From the NCBI GenBank assembly GCA_963718635.1, contig OY970367.1, forward strand, positions 3,038,001 to 3,102,000: DNA of 64,000 nucleotides, given 5' to 3'. Shown here in pieces: positions 37,043-45,724 of this stretch (positions are counted from its first letter, which is position 1; each line of letters starts with the position of its first letter). The translations under genes were made by a program, and so were the position numbers. This DNA is from JAIOQJ01 sp963718635 (lineage in GTDB: Bacteria; Planctomycetota; Planctomycetia; Gemmatales; Gemmataceae). The notes beneath the pieces were generated by a model. That model saw only the letters and a program-made list of their open reading frames with translations, made no database searches and was not told the DNA's origin.

Positions 37043-39388
37043 TTACGTTTCGTGCAATACAGTCCGCACCTTGATTGCCAAAGTTCCAGGTGAAAATGGT
37101 TTTTGCAGGAACGAAACCTTCGCTTGGACGAGGCCGCTTCGGATCACCGAATCGTCCGTGTAGCCGCTCATAAAGAGCGTTTTCATCTGCGGAAATCGTA
37201 GCCTCAAAGTGTTATTCAGATCCCGGCCGCTCATTTCGGGCATCACGACATCGGTCACCAGTAGATGGATGACGCCTTGATGTGTTTCCGCCAACTGCAG
37301 GGCTTCCTTACCGTTTTTAGCAACCACGACTGTATAGCCACGCATACGCAGCGCTATCAAAATGAGCGTTCGTACGGCTTCATCGTCTTCCACGAGCAGC
37401 ACGGTTTCCGTCCCATTCCGGGCAAGTGTTTCTGGAACGGTTGTAGGCGGATTTTCGACCTCTTTGTCGTTTACGGGAAGATAGATCTTGAAGCTTGTGC
37501 CCACCCCGATTTCGCTGTTCACCTCGATGTATCCCTCGCTTTGCTTGACGATGCCGTAGACGACGGCCAGTCCTAGGCCGGTGCCTTTGCCGACGCCCTT
37601 CGTGGTATAAAAGGGTTCGAACAGGTGGCGTTTCGTTGTCTCGGTCATGCCGCTCCCCGAGTCCGTCATCGTCAATTGCACGTATTGGCCGGGCCGAGCG
37701 CCGGGGTGGATGTCGCAATAAGCAATGTCGAGTTCGCAGTTGCAGGTCTCGATGGAAAGACGACCGCCTTGGGGCATCGCATCGCGTGCGTTGACGGCTA
37801 AGTTCATCAAGACTTGACCGAGCAAAGCCGGGTCAACTCGCACTTGACGGAGTTGAGGATCGGTTCTCGCCGTCAACAAAACGTCCTCGCCGATCAATCG
37901 CCGCAACATTTTCTCCGTTTCCTTCACGACCTTGTTGATATTTAGAACGCTCGGCTGCAATACCATCTGGCGACTGAAGGCAAGCAGTTGCCGCGTCAGT
38001 GAAGTGGCTCGTTCGCCCGCGTCGCGGATTGCTTGCAGCGATTCCCGATCGGGATCGTCAGGCGGCATCGTGCCGAGCAGCATATCGCTATATCCGGAAA
38101 TGACGGTGAGTAGGTTGTTGAAGTCGTGCGCCACACCCCCTGCCAATTGGCCGACCGCCTCCATTTTCTGGGCCTGGCGAAGTTGATTTTCGAGATTTTT
38201 GCGTTCGGTGATGTCTGACTGGACGCCGACGAAATGAGTCGCCACTCCAGACTCATTCCGCACCGGGGAGATAGCCAAGGCGTTCCAGAAGGGCGTTCCA
38301 TCCTTACGGTAATTTAGAATCTCGACCGAGCACTCGACGCCGGCTCGAATACATTGGCGAAGTTGGCTGACCGTTGCGGGGTCCGTATCCTTTCCTTGTA
38401 GAAAACGACAATTTTTCCCAACGATCTCCTCTTTGGGATAACCCGTAATTCGTTCAAAACCGGGACTGGCATACAAGATGATGTCATCGGGCTGATTGGG
38501 ATCCGTGATCAAAATACCCTGCGACACAGCATGAATCGCGCAATTGCGCATCCGCAACGTCTCCTCGGCCCGATAGCGATCCGTATCGTCGATGCAAACG
38601 CCGATCCATTCGCGCACTTCACCGTCGCGATTCAGAATGGGTATGGCGCGCACGTTCATGTGCCGCCATTGGCCATCCGCTCTCTGCAGGCGACATGCGA
38701 ATTCAACCATTTTTTTCAAAGCTACGGCTTCTCCCCAGAGATGCTCGACTCCTTTCCGATCATCGAAATGAATTGCATTGAACCATAGCCGGCCTTGGAG
38801 TTTTTCGGCGGACATTCCCGTGTAAACGGGCCACGGAGGCTCGCTGACAGAACTTCCGCCGCCTGCATCGACCGACCAGACGATTTGTGAAACAGCTTGA
38901 ATGAGTGAAGAATAGCGTGCCTCGCCACGGCGCAACGCCGCTTCGGCCTTACGTTTCATCGTGATGTCGCGGATATTGCATTGGATGACTTGTTTCCCGG
39001 ATTCTTCGTAGGCGTTGCTGACGAATTCCACATCAACTTTCGTGTTGATCTGCGTTTCGAGAGGCAAGTCGTCGTAACGAATATAGCCTTGTGCTTGCAA
39101 TTCCCGAAACGCCGCTTGATTCTGCTCCACGTCTTTGAAAAAGCCGATCTCAAAGAGTTGTTTGCCCATGAAGTATTCGTGGTCGCAATGTAGCAATTCA
39201 CTCATGAAGGGGTTGGCATCGACGATCTTTCCAGACTGTTCGTCAAGAATCAGGATGCCGTCCCTGGCGCTTTCGAAAAGCCGTCGGTAACGGACTTCGG
39301 AATTCCGTAACGCAACTCCGTTCAGGGGCGGGATCGCTTCATCAGCATTTATGATTTGCGTTCGGTTTAAGTCGGAGTTCGCAGTCAT
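37043..39388 (-). CDS. PAS/LOV hybrid histidine kinase with receiver domain
   Basis: 781 residues from the ATG at 39388 (MTANSDLNRTQ), with GGAGAGG just upstream. Order: PAS 1 (~30-145, ARDGILILDEQSGKIVDANP), PAS 2 (~155-275), and a LOV-type PAS (~285-400) with GKNCRFLQG and later NYRKDGTPFWNALAISPVRNESG and HFVGVQSDIT. These are the photoactive-cysteine and flavin-contact segments of LOV domains. Then HisKA (GGVAHDFNNLLTVISGYSDML), HATPase (NLAVNARDAMPQGG, GSGMTETTKRHLFEPFYTTK, GTGLGL) and a C-terminal receiver (LLVEDDEAVRTL, LLVTDVVMPEMSGRD, KPFSPG). No membrane segment, so cytoplasmic. A blue-light input is the natural prediction; no separate response regulator is nearby. Confidence 0.93.
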   Translation of the reverse strand: MTANSDLNRTQIINADEAIPPLNGVALRNSEVRYRRLFESARDGILILDEQSGKIVDANPFMSELLHCDHEYFMGKQLFEIGFFKDVEQNQAAFRELQAQGYIRYDDLPLETQINTKVDVEFVSNAYEESGKQVIQCNIRDITMKRKAEAALRRGEARYSSLIQAVSQIVWSVDAGGGSSVSEPPWPVYTGMSAEKLQGRLWFNAIHFDDRKGVEHLWGEAVALKKMVEFACRLQRADGQWRHMNVRAIPILNRDGEVREWIGVCIDDTDRYRAEETLRMRNCAIHAVSQGILITDPNQPDDIILYASPGFERITGYPKEEIVGKNCRFLQGKDTDPATVSQLRQCIRAGVECSVEILNYRKDGTPFWNALAISPVRNESGVATHFVGVQSDITERKNLENQLRQAQKMEAVGQLAGGVAHDFNNLLTVISGYSDMLLGTMPPDDPDRESLQAIRDAGERATSLTRQLLAFSRQMVLQPSVLNINKVVKETEKMLRRLIGEDVLLTARTDPQLRQVRVDPALLGQVLMNLAVNARDAMPQGGRLSIETCNCELDIAYCDIHPGARPGQYVQLTMTDSGSGMTETTKRHLFEPFYTTKGVGKGTGLGLAVVYGIVKQSEGYIEVNSEIGVGTSFKIYLPVNDKEVENPPTTVPETLARNGTETVLLVEDDEAVRTLILIALRMRGYTVVVAKNGKEALQLAETHQGVIHLLVTDVVMPEMSGRDLNNTLRLRFPQMKTLFMSGYTDDSVIRSGLVQAKVSFLQKPFSPGTLAIKVRTVLHET

Positions 39389-39659
39389 GGGCCTCTCCGT
39401 TCGGTACTTCAAGTGGGCTGAAATGTGCCGGGCAAAAGTGAAGGGGCATCAGTCAGTATATGAAATGCCGGACAAGCCTTTTGAAATAGTGAGAACACCA
39501 TGAGCGGCCACCAGAGTCGCTTGTTCACGGAAGTGCTCAAAGGTTATCAGGTATGAAATGAAGTTTGCGAAAGGATATATTCAACCGACACTTGCCGGCG
39601 CTTCCGATCTTTCCCAATATTTTCCTATCGTCCGACGCTCTTTTTCTTCCGGGTCATCC

Positions 39660-40585
39660 ATGCCGCGAGCCATTGTCGAAGACACGTTTGCTGAGGCGTT
39701 TCGCAGCCTATATGCGGAAGTGCTGATCACGGCGCGAGATCGCCGTTGGCTCGAAGCCGCCGTGCAGGCGTGTACGGGAAACGCTTCCTCGACCATTCTT
39801 TGCGATTGCGAGGCCGGGCTCGATCGTTACGTGGGGCCAGGCGGCGACGAAACGTTTAATACGCCCGATGGCAGGCCGGCGCGATTGTTCAATTCCATGT
39901 CCCTCGTTTTCGTAAAGATCGGGTTGAGGCGCTCGAGCGATCTGTTTTAGTGCGTATTAGTCAAAATGTGCTCCCGTGCGCGACATGCGCCTGCTTCAAT
40001 GGGCTGAGTGAATCGGAGACGTTTTACAAGATGGGGCGCAAGATCGCCTTCTTCGGCGATGGCTATCAGTATCGCGCGGAAAGACATGGCCGTAAGGGCT
40101 GGGTAATACCTATCTTATCGGGCGAATTTTTCATCGAACGGCGCGTCGGCTACCGAGATGGCCTTATGGGCGGCAACCTCTGGTTTATGGGCGCCACTGC
40201 CGAGGGATCGCTGTTGGCGGCCGAGCGCGCCGCAGAGGCGGCATCAAAGATTGCCGGCGTCATCTTGCCCTTTCCGGGCGGCGTGGCGGGCAGCGGCTCG
40301 AAAGCCGGCAGCCGTTACAAGTTCAGCATCGCCAGCACCTATGCGGAATACTGCCCAAGCCTGCGCGAGAAACTCGGCGAGAAATCGCGCGTGCCGGAAG
40401 GGGTCGTGTCGATCCAGGAAATCATCATCAACGGCCGCGACTTATCCACCATCGTGTCCGCGACGCAAGCTGCAATCGAGGCTTCGGTGGAAACACCCGG
40501 CTTGTTGAAGATCTCGGCAGGCAATTATGGAGGGCGCTTGGGGAAGAGCTTTGTTTACTTATTGCCGGAGAAGCAGCCGGCTTAG
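39660..40585 (+). CDS. fhcD: Formylmethanofuran:tetrahydromethanopterin formyltransferase, one frame break
   Basis: About 308 residues from the ATG at 39660 (MPRAIVEDTFAEAFRSLYAEVLITARD). The whole chain follows the Ftr/FhcD family: TPDGRP, VQFHVPRFRKDRVEAL, RISQNVLPCATCACFNGL, GGNLWFMG, ILPFPGGVAGSGSKAGS-YKFSIAST, GVVSIQEIIINGRD and KISAGNYGGRLGKSF. The enzyme moves a formyl group between a methanofuran-type carrier and tetrahydromethanopterin, in formaldehyde oxidation of methylotrophs and planctomycetes. A one-base change near 39878 separates DGRP from IVQFHVPRF. No other H4MPT-pathway gene lies in the window. The gene 10 bases downstream may be cotranscribed. Confidence 0.9.
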
Positions 40586-40595
40586 GGTTCTCCAT

Positions 40596-41037
40596 ATGGA
40601 TACAATTTCTATGACTGATCACGAAACACCTGCTTTGCGGACCCAATCTCCACGGCGGGCAGTCATCATTGCCTGTATCTTGATACTTCTATCTGGACTG
40701 CTCTGGGCGCTGGTCATGTGGCAGCTTTGGTCCTTAGTGCCGCAGAAGAAAAGGATTTTCGATGACTTTGGAATGAAGTTGCCCATGATAAGCGAAATGG
40801 TGATCGACCTGTCCACGTGGTCGATGGATTTTCCTTTCGCGACTGCAATTCTCTGTTTCTTTTCGATACTGGCAGCGCTGATTGGTTGGATTTGCTCCAC
40901 CAGCTACGGCATCGGCGCGGATGCTCAGAGGTATATGCGTATTAGGCTTCATTTTCCTGCCTTTGGCTGTGAACGTCGTCATTGCTGCGAGTATGTTGTG
41001 GCCCGAATACAAATTGTGGCAAGGCTTGCAGCATTAA
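40596..41037 (+). CDS. Small membrane protein of unknown function, one frame break
   Basis: About 147 residues from the ATG at 40596 (MDTISMTDHETPALR). Helix 1 (AVIIACILILLSGLLWALVMW) is followed by a conserved-looking FDDFGMKLPMISEMVIDLS segment. Helix 2 is TAILCFFSILAALIGWIC. Helix 3 is seen only after a one-base frame change near 40944, giving FIFLPLAVNVVIAASMLWPEYKLWQGLQH and a stop at 41035-41037. In the unshifted frame the end reads poorly to 41102. The GMKLP segment between the first two helices recalls type II secretion F-like planctomycete proteins, but I make no functional claim. Confidence 0.6.
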
Positions 41038-41064
41038 CGTTAGTGCTTGGCTCACAGTTTTCGT

Positions 41065-41696
41065 TCACACTCGCGGCAACACACTCGTCACTAATAATTT
41101 AGCGATTTCCCGCCCTTCAATCCGCACAGGAATCGTATCGCCTTCACCGTAGTCGACGCGTTGCTGATAGTCTGCAAACTTTCCTTTTCCTGCAGGCTGC
41201 GAGTAGACTTCGATCTGGCGCCCGCAGATGTTGACGATCCAATACTCGACGATGCCCGAGCGTGCATAAATGTTCTTCTTAATGCCGCGGTCGCAATCGA
41301 CCGATGTGTCCGAAACTTCAATGAGCAGCACGAGATCGGCCGGACCAGGATGTCGATTCTCATAATCGTCGCGAGTGCCGCGTGCGATGGCAAAGTCAGG
41401 TTCGGGAACTGATCGAGGCAGAACGGTGTTCGTTTCAGGACGAACACAGTAGGCGCCGAGCAGCAGTGGAACCAGAAAGTCTAATAATTTGCCGCACACA
41501 GTCGCATGGGGAGGATTGGCGGCCATTTTTTGCACCAATCAGCAAACCGTTAATTAGTTCAACAGCGCCGCATCTGTAGAATATACTCTTCGCGATCATG
41601 TCGCGAAATTTGTCTACGCTGACGCGATAAAGCGAGTCGCTGAAGAAGGTTGACTATGCCTGATAGGGTTGGCCGCTCTAAGAGTGTCGCTGTCAT
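41065..41696 (-). CDS. Uma2 family protein (DUF820 nuclease fold), 5' end broken
   Basis: The clear part (41538 down to 41065) has the Uma2 core: VPEPDFAIARG, ADLVLLIEVSDTSVDCDRGIKKNIYARSGIVEYWIVN. This gives the PD-(D/E)XK-type Asp, Glu and Lys. The N-terminus can be recovered by comparison with the paralogue at 41795-42415. MTATLLERPTLSG starts at 41696; SDSLYRVSVDKFRDMIA and ELINGLL follow in a second frame; VQKMAANPPHATV is in the third. Breaks fall near 41650 and 41540, the latter beside an A6 run. It may be a real decaying copy or carry assembly errors. Function of Uma2 proteins is not established beyond the nuclease-like fold. Confidence 0.75.
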
Positions 41697-41733
41697 ATTT
41701 GCTAATCTCAATCCGGCGAAATACATCGATCCC

Positions 41734-41784
41734 GTAGGGTGGGTGAAGGCTTTGCGGGTTCCGCAAAGCCTTCACCCACCCTAC
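41734..41784. repeat. 51-bp hairpin between two Uma2 genes
   Basis: The arms GTAGGGTGGGTGAAGGCTTT-GCGG and their perfect inverted copy (24 bp each) are separated by GTT. It lies 11 bases after the stop of the downstream-facing paralogue (41795) and 38 bases before the reconstructed start of the broken one. A terminator would suit the position, but there is no T-run. REP-like DNA is more likely. Confidence 0.8.
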
Positions 41785-41794
41785 AAAGATTACA

Positions 41795-42415
41795 TCAAAG
41801 CAGGTCAGCCACATCAACCCGGCCAACTTCAATCCCTTCAAGAATCAGCGGCACGGCATCGGTGTTGGCATAGATTTGCTTGTTTCCATAATCGGGATTG
41901 GTCGTCGGCCCGCTCGGCTCGGTGTAGAGCTCGACTTGGTCGTCGATGAGATTGACGATCCAATACTGGACGATTCCTTCACGCGCGAACAATGCTTTCC
42001 GAGGGCCCTGATCGCGAGCAAGGGATGTGTCAGAAATCTCAATGAGCAGCAAAACGTCTTGCGGTTGTGGTTTTCGGCCGCGAAATTGTTGGCGAGTTCC
42101 ACGGATGATCGAGATGTCCGGCTCCGGTTCGCTATCGCTGAATACGACCGGTTGCTGATCGTTGATGAAGCCGACTGATTTGACCAACGGCGCCAGCAGA
42201 TCGAGCAGCTGCCCATTCGAATAAATGTGAGGCTCGTTTTTGGCCATTTTCTTTGCCAGAAAACCTTCAAAGAGCTCAACCTGATCCTCAGGCCCCAAGA
42301 TCCCCTTTTGGATCATCTCGTGGTACATGTCCACGCTGATGCGGAAGAGCGAATCCAAAGGATCAGCCGTCGCCCCATTGAAGGCGGGCGACGGTAGCGT
42401 TGCTGCTCCGGACAT
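41795..42415 (-). CDS. Uma2 family protein (DUF820 nuclease fold)
   Basis: 206 residues, intact. N-terminal LDSLFRISVDMYHEMIQKGILGPEDQVELFEGFLAKKMAKNEPH, then EPEPDISIIRGTRQQF, DVLLLIEISDTSLARDQGPRKALFAREGIVQYWIVNL and DQVELYTEP. The catalytic-type residues of a PD-(D/E)XK fold (Asp in EPEPD, Glu in LLIEISD, a basic residue in PRKALFA) are present. It is a paralogue of the broken gene downstream, so the pair looks like a tandem duplication. Uma2 proteins are strongly expanded in planctomycetes and cyanobacteria; their role is unproven. Confidence 0.88.
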   Translation of the reverse strand: MSGAATLPSPAFNGATADPLDSLFRISVDMYHEMIQKGILGPEDQVELFEGFLAKKMAKNEPHIYSNGQLLDLLAPLVKSVGFINDQQPVVFSDSEPEPDISIIRGTRQQFRGRKPQPQDVLLLIEISDTSLARDQGPRKALFAREGIVQYWIVNLIDDQVELYTEPSGPTTNPDYGNKQIYANTDAVPLILEGIEVGRVDVADLL

Positions 42416-42427
42416 TGATGGACGTCC

Positions 42428-42919
42428 TTACGAATCCAGGTCGCTCTCGGTGAAGATGGTAAAGTCTTTCGCTTGCAGCACCGTCACGGCCATTTCGTGA
42501 TCATCGACATGCATGGCCAAGGCCGTGCTGCCTTCCGGGCCGACGCCAATCAAGAGCGGGTAGGCGTAATGAATGCTGATCTCGGCACTCAGCAGCGCCT
42601 TGCAGATTTGCACGAGCGGTTGCTGGCCATCGGGGAGTTTGACGACGAGAAGGTCGCTCTCCGTAATCGGCAGCTTGGCCGCGTTGAAGATTTCGAGCGC
42701 CCGCTCGGGGTCGCTCAGCACCATGCGAATGATGGCGCAGTCGGCCGACTCGACGACCGTCAATGACACAATTCGGATGTCAGTCGTTTCAAAACGACGA
42801 ACGACATCCATCAAGGCGCCGATGCGGTTGGCTAGAAAGACGTTGAATTGGCGAACGCTCGGCCATTCGCGGCCTCGTGCCGTCATGAACCCGGTGCCTG
42901 CCCCTTCGCCGAAACTCAT
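42428..42919 (-). CDS. Tandem ACT-domain protein
   Basis: 163 residues from the ATG at 42919 (MSFGEGAGTGF), with AGAGGAGC just upstream; the frame is open to 42997 without such support. Two ACT-like units: about residues 20-85 (FNVFLANRIGALMDVVRRFETTDIRIVSLTVVESADCAIIRMVLSD) and about 90-160 (ESDLLVVKLPDGQQPLVQICKALLSAEISIHYAYPLLI). ACT domains bind amino acids and regulate enzymes; no catalytic domain is attached here. It lies 12 bases upstream of the Uma2 gene, so cotranscription is likely. Confidence 0.85.
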   Translation of the reverse strand: MSFGEGAGTGFMTARGREWPSVRQFNVFLANRIGALMDVVRRFETTDIRIVSLTVVESADCAIIRMVLSDPERALEIFNAAKLPITESDLLVVKLPDGQQPLVQICKALLSAEISIHYAYPLLIGVGPEGSTALAMHVDDHEMAVTVLQAKDFTIFTESDLDS

Positions 42920-43000
42920 GGCCGCTCCTCTGTTTAGAACTCTCCGGGTAGTATACGGCATCAGTGAAGGCGGGGTCAATTCGACTATGCAACGCACTAC

Positions 43001-43783
43001 TCACTTGCGCGACGGGACAAAAGACTTGGCCCATTCGTTTTGTTCCGGCGTCAACGGAGGCTGAGGCTCATTCCGGTAGATGTAATCGTCATAACCGGCG
43101 GCGTCATAGACTCGGTGCAAGGCTGCCTGGATGTTCAGAGTGGCATCCGATTGTCCTGCCGAAAGCGGGATGGGAATCGTCGGGATGCTGTCGCTTAGTT
43201 GAATGGGCCACAACCCTGCGTTCGGCCGTTCCTCGGCACGACTTAACAACACATAATAACTGCATGTCGGCAGTTGCTGCAGCGGCAAGCGCGGACCGCC
43301 GCGCAATAAGTCGATTTCAATCAGATGAACTTCGCTCTTCAGAAGCTGAGCTCGCTTTCGCAGGTATTGTTCGCGGTCCGGGCCTGCTTGCTTATTTGCT
43401 GGGCTAAGCAGTTCGATAACCGTGACCACCAGGCCGGAGTCGCGATCCCGGATCTCGAGAAACGATTGTCGCTCGATATCGATTTCGGGCAATCGAACTC
43501 GGACAGGCGCTTCAATCGTAGCCGTGCCTCCAGCAGAGTATTCGAAGGCAGGCACCGGGGCATGCGCGACGGTCAGATCGTCTCGTCCCACCAGCCTTCT
43601 TTCCTCTTGCTCAGGCAGTTCGTGGATGTAGATGTGCTCATCAACCTTGACGACATAGCGCGGCCGTACCTGAGCGGTGATTGCCTCACGAATGGTTGGC
43701 AACAAGGTTTCATGGAAATCATGCCAAACGGTGCTTTGTTCGAGATAAGGATTCATTCCCGGAAACGGTGAAGGCATGAACAA
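43001..43783 (-). CDS. DUF4058 family protein
   Basis: 260 residues. The N-terminal MPSPFPGMNPYLEQSTVWHDFHETLLPTI is the DUF4058 hallmark. The core continues with YVVKVDEHIYIHEL, VVTVIELLSPANKQAGPDREQYLRKRAQLLKSEVHLIEIDLLRGG, SYYVLLSRAEERP and VYDAAGYDDYIY. The ELLSPANK…YLRKR arrangement suggests a restriction-endonuclease-like fold related to Uma2. No activity is established. An ATG two codons downstream (MPSPFPGM) is an equally good start. It is on the same strand as the ACT and Uma2 genes. Confidence 0.9.
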   Translation of the reverse strand: MFMPSPFPGMNPYLEQSTVWHDFHETLLPTIREAITAQVRPRYVVKVDEHIYIHELPEQEERRLVGRDDLTVAHAPVPAFEYSAGGTATIEAPVRVRLPEIDIERQSFLEIRDRDSGLVVTVIELLSPANKQAGPDREQYLRKRAQLLKSEVHLIEIDLLRGGPRLPLQQLPTCSYYVLLSRAEERPNAGLWPIQLSDSIPTIPIPLSAGQSDATLNIQAALHRVYDAAGYDDYIYRNEPQPPLTPEQNEWAKSFVPSRK

Positions 43784-43884
43784 TCCCCGGTGTCAGAACG
43801 GGGCATCAATTCCTTATTTAGTATACAAGTGAAAATCCGCATCTCGATTAACGACGGATTGGACACGCCAGCATGCACGCGAGT

Positions 43885-43914
43885 CTGCGCAAAGCCTCCG
43901 ACTCGCGGCTAAAC
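43885..43914. repeat. Right-arm fragment of the 87-bp palindromic element
   Basis: CTGCGCAAAGCCTCCGACTC-GCGGCTAAAC matches the right arm of the element at 59924-60010 with two or three differences. The left arm is missing. It lies upstream of the aminotransferase gene. Confidence 0.6.
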
Positions 43915-44029
43915 TGGCGGCTCTGGCTTGAAACTCGGAACTCGGAAATCGGAACTCAATCAACTCTTTTCTCCGCCTTTCCTCCATTTTCGCTTGAAAT
44001 TCAGCGCCTCCAATCTCGAAACTGCTGGG

Positions 44030-45175
44030 ATGGACTGGCAACTTTTTCGCGACCATTTCCCGACCACTCGAACGTGGGCGTTTCTGGACCATGCCGCCGT
44101 GGCGCCATTGCCGGCCCCATGCGTGCAAGCGATGAAAGAATACCTGGATGATTTAGCCATCAATGGCGTCGTGTCATTCGCGCGCTGGGATCAGCGCTTG
44201 AAGCAGATCCGCGCAGCGGCTGCTCGTTTGCTGAATGCCGACCCGCTCGACATCGCCTTTGTTCCCAACACTTCCACCGGCATCGGCTTCATTGCTGAAG
44301 GGTTTCCATGGCGAGCGGGCGATAACCTGATCACGGCCGCGGAGGAATACCCGGCCAATCAATACCCCTGGATGAACCTGAGCGATCGAGGCGTCGAAGT
44401 GCGCGCGATACCCAGCCGGGGCAGCCGTCTGTCCATTGACGATGTGCGAGCGGCGATGGATGATCGCACGCGCGTCCTGTCACTCAGTGCCGTCGAATTC
44501 GCCAGCGGTTTCCGCAATGACCTTGCCGCGCTGGGCGAACTCTGCCGAGCACGCGGCATCTTCTTTTTCGTCGATGCAATCCAGGCGCTGGGCGTTCTAC
44601 CGCTGGACGTGTCGGCCTTGCCGATCGATGCGCTGGCGGCGGATGGCCATAAGTGGCTGCTGGGGCCCGAAGGCGCCGGCCTCTTTTGGATCCGGCGGGA
44701 ATGGGTTGAACGACTGCATCCCATCAATGTCGGTTGGAACAGCGTGTTGGTTCCGCATGAGTTCAGCACCATTGATTTCCGATTGAAGCCGCACGCGGGT
44801 CGCTGGGAAGGGGGAACCTACAACGCCGCCGGCATCGTAGGCCTCGGCGCAAGCATCGATGTATTGTTGGGCGCCGGCATTGATCGGATTACCGGGCGCG
44901 TGCTGGCACTCACGCAGTATTTGAGCGAACGTGCGTCGACCGTGGGATGGCAGACCTTCAGTAGTCAAACGGCAAGCGAACGATCGGGTATAGTTTCGCT
45001 GGTTCACCAACTGCGTTCGCCCTGGGCGGTGAAAAAACTGGCTCAAGAGCGAGGCGTGATTGTCAACGTGCGCGCGGGCCGACTGCGCGTCAGCCCGCAT
45101 GCCTACAATACGCCCGAAGAGATTGACCGTTTGATTGAATGCCTGGCTGCCACAAAGGGTGTTATTCATGCCTGA
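44030..45175 (+). CDS. Class V aminotransferase (cysteine desulfurase-like)
   Basis: 381 residues from the ATG at 44030 (MDWQLFRDHFPTTRTWAFLDHAAVAPLP). PLP-fold type I landmarks: FVPNTSTGIGFIAEGF, VLSLSAVEFASGFRNDL, FFVDAIQALGVLPLDV and the Schiff-base lysine in DALAADGHKWLLGPEGAGLFWIR. It resembles the SufS/CsdA-isopenicillin epimerase group. The usual active-site cysteine loop is not evident, since the corresponding C-terminal region reads ERSGIVSLVHQL, so desulfurase activity is uncertain. The gene overlaps coaD by 8 bases. Confidence 0.9.
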   Translation: MDWQLFRDHFPTTRTWAFLDHAAVAPLPAPCVQAMKEYLDDLAINGVVSFARWDQRLKQIRAAAARLLNADPLDIAFVPNTSTGIGFIAEGFPWRAGDNLITAAEEYPANQYPWMNLSDRGVEVRAIPSRGSRLSIDDVRAAMDDRTRVLSLSAVEFASGFRNDLAALGELCRARGIFFFVDAIQALGVLPLDVSALPIDALAADGHKWLLGPEGAGLFWIRREWVERLHPINVGWNSVLVPHEFSTIDFRLKPHAGRWEGGTYNAAGIVGLGASIDVLLGAGIDRITGRVLALTQYLSERASTVGWQTFSSQTASERSGIVSLVHQLRSPWAVKKLAQERGVIVNVRAGRLRVSPHAYNTPEEIDRLIECLAATKGVIHA

Positions 45176-45677
45176 AACGCTTTCTCCGAGATGTGCCGTC
45201 TACACGGGCGTTTTCGACCCGGTGCATCTGGGCCATGTCGATATTATCCAGCGAAGTTCGCGCATTGTCGATCGCTTGATTGTCGGCGTCGGCATCAATC
45301 CCGATAAGAGGCCTTTCTTTTCCATTGAAGAGCGCGTGGAGTTGTTGCGTCAAGTGACCGAACCCTATCCCAACGTCGAGGTGAAGCCGTTCACGGGGTT
45401 GGCGGTCCGCTTCGTCCGGCAACTCGGCGCCAGCATCATGATTCGCGGCCTGCGAACCCTGAGTGACATGGAATACGAGTTCACCATGTCGTTGATGAAT
45501 TTGAATCTCGATCCTCAGGTCGAGACCGTGTTCTTAATGGCCAAGGAAGAATTTTCGCACGTCAGCAGTTCGCTGTTGCGGCAAATTGCTACGCTGGAAG
45601 GAGACCTGCACAAGTTTCTGCCGCCGGTGGTTGACGAGGCGCTGAAACGACGGGTGACTGAGTTGAATGAGCAATAA
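45168..45677 (+). CDS. coaD: Phosphopantetheine adenylyltransferase
   Basis: 169 residues from the ATG at 45168 (MPETLSPRCAVYTGVFDPVHLGH). The nucleotidyltransferase motif is VFDPVHLGHVDII. VGVGINPDKRPFFSIEERVELL and SIMIRGLRTLSDMEYEF mark substrate and ATP contacts. HVSSSLLRQIATLEGDLHKFLPPVV is the C-terminal signature. It performs the fourth step of coenzyme A synthesis, making dephospho-CoA from ATP and 4'-phosphopantetheine. The start lies inside the aminotransferase end, so translation is probably coupled. A structured 73-bp repeat array follows 48 bases after the stop. Confidence 0.96.
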   Translation: MPETLSPRCAVYTGVFDPVHLGHVDIIQRSSRIVDRLIVGVGINPDKRPFFSIEERVELLRQVTEPYPNVEVKPFTGLAVRFVRQLGASIMIRGLRTLSDMEYEFTMSLMNLNLDPQVETVFLMAKEEFSHVSSSLLRQIATLEGDLHKFLPPVVDEALKRRVTELNEQ

Positions 45678-45724
45678 GCTTTCGAGTGCGCGTACAAGGA
45701 CTCTCGGTTTTGGACCATTTTCAA

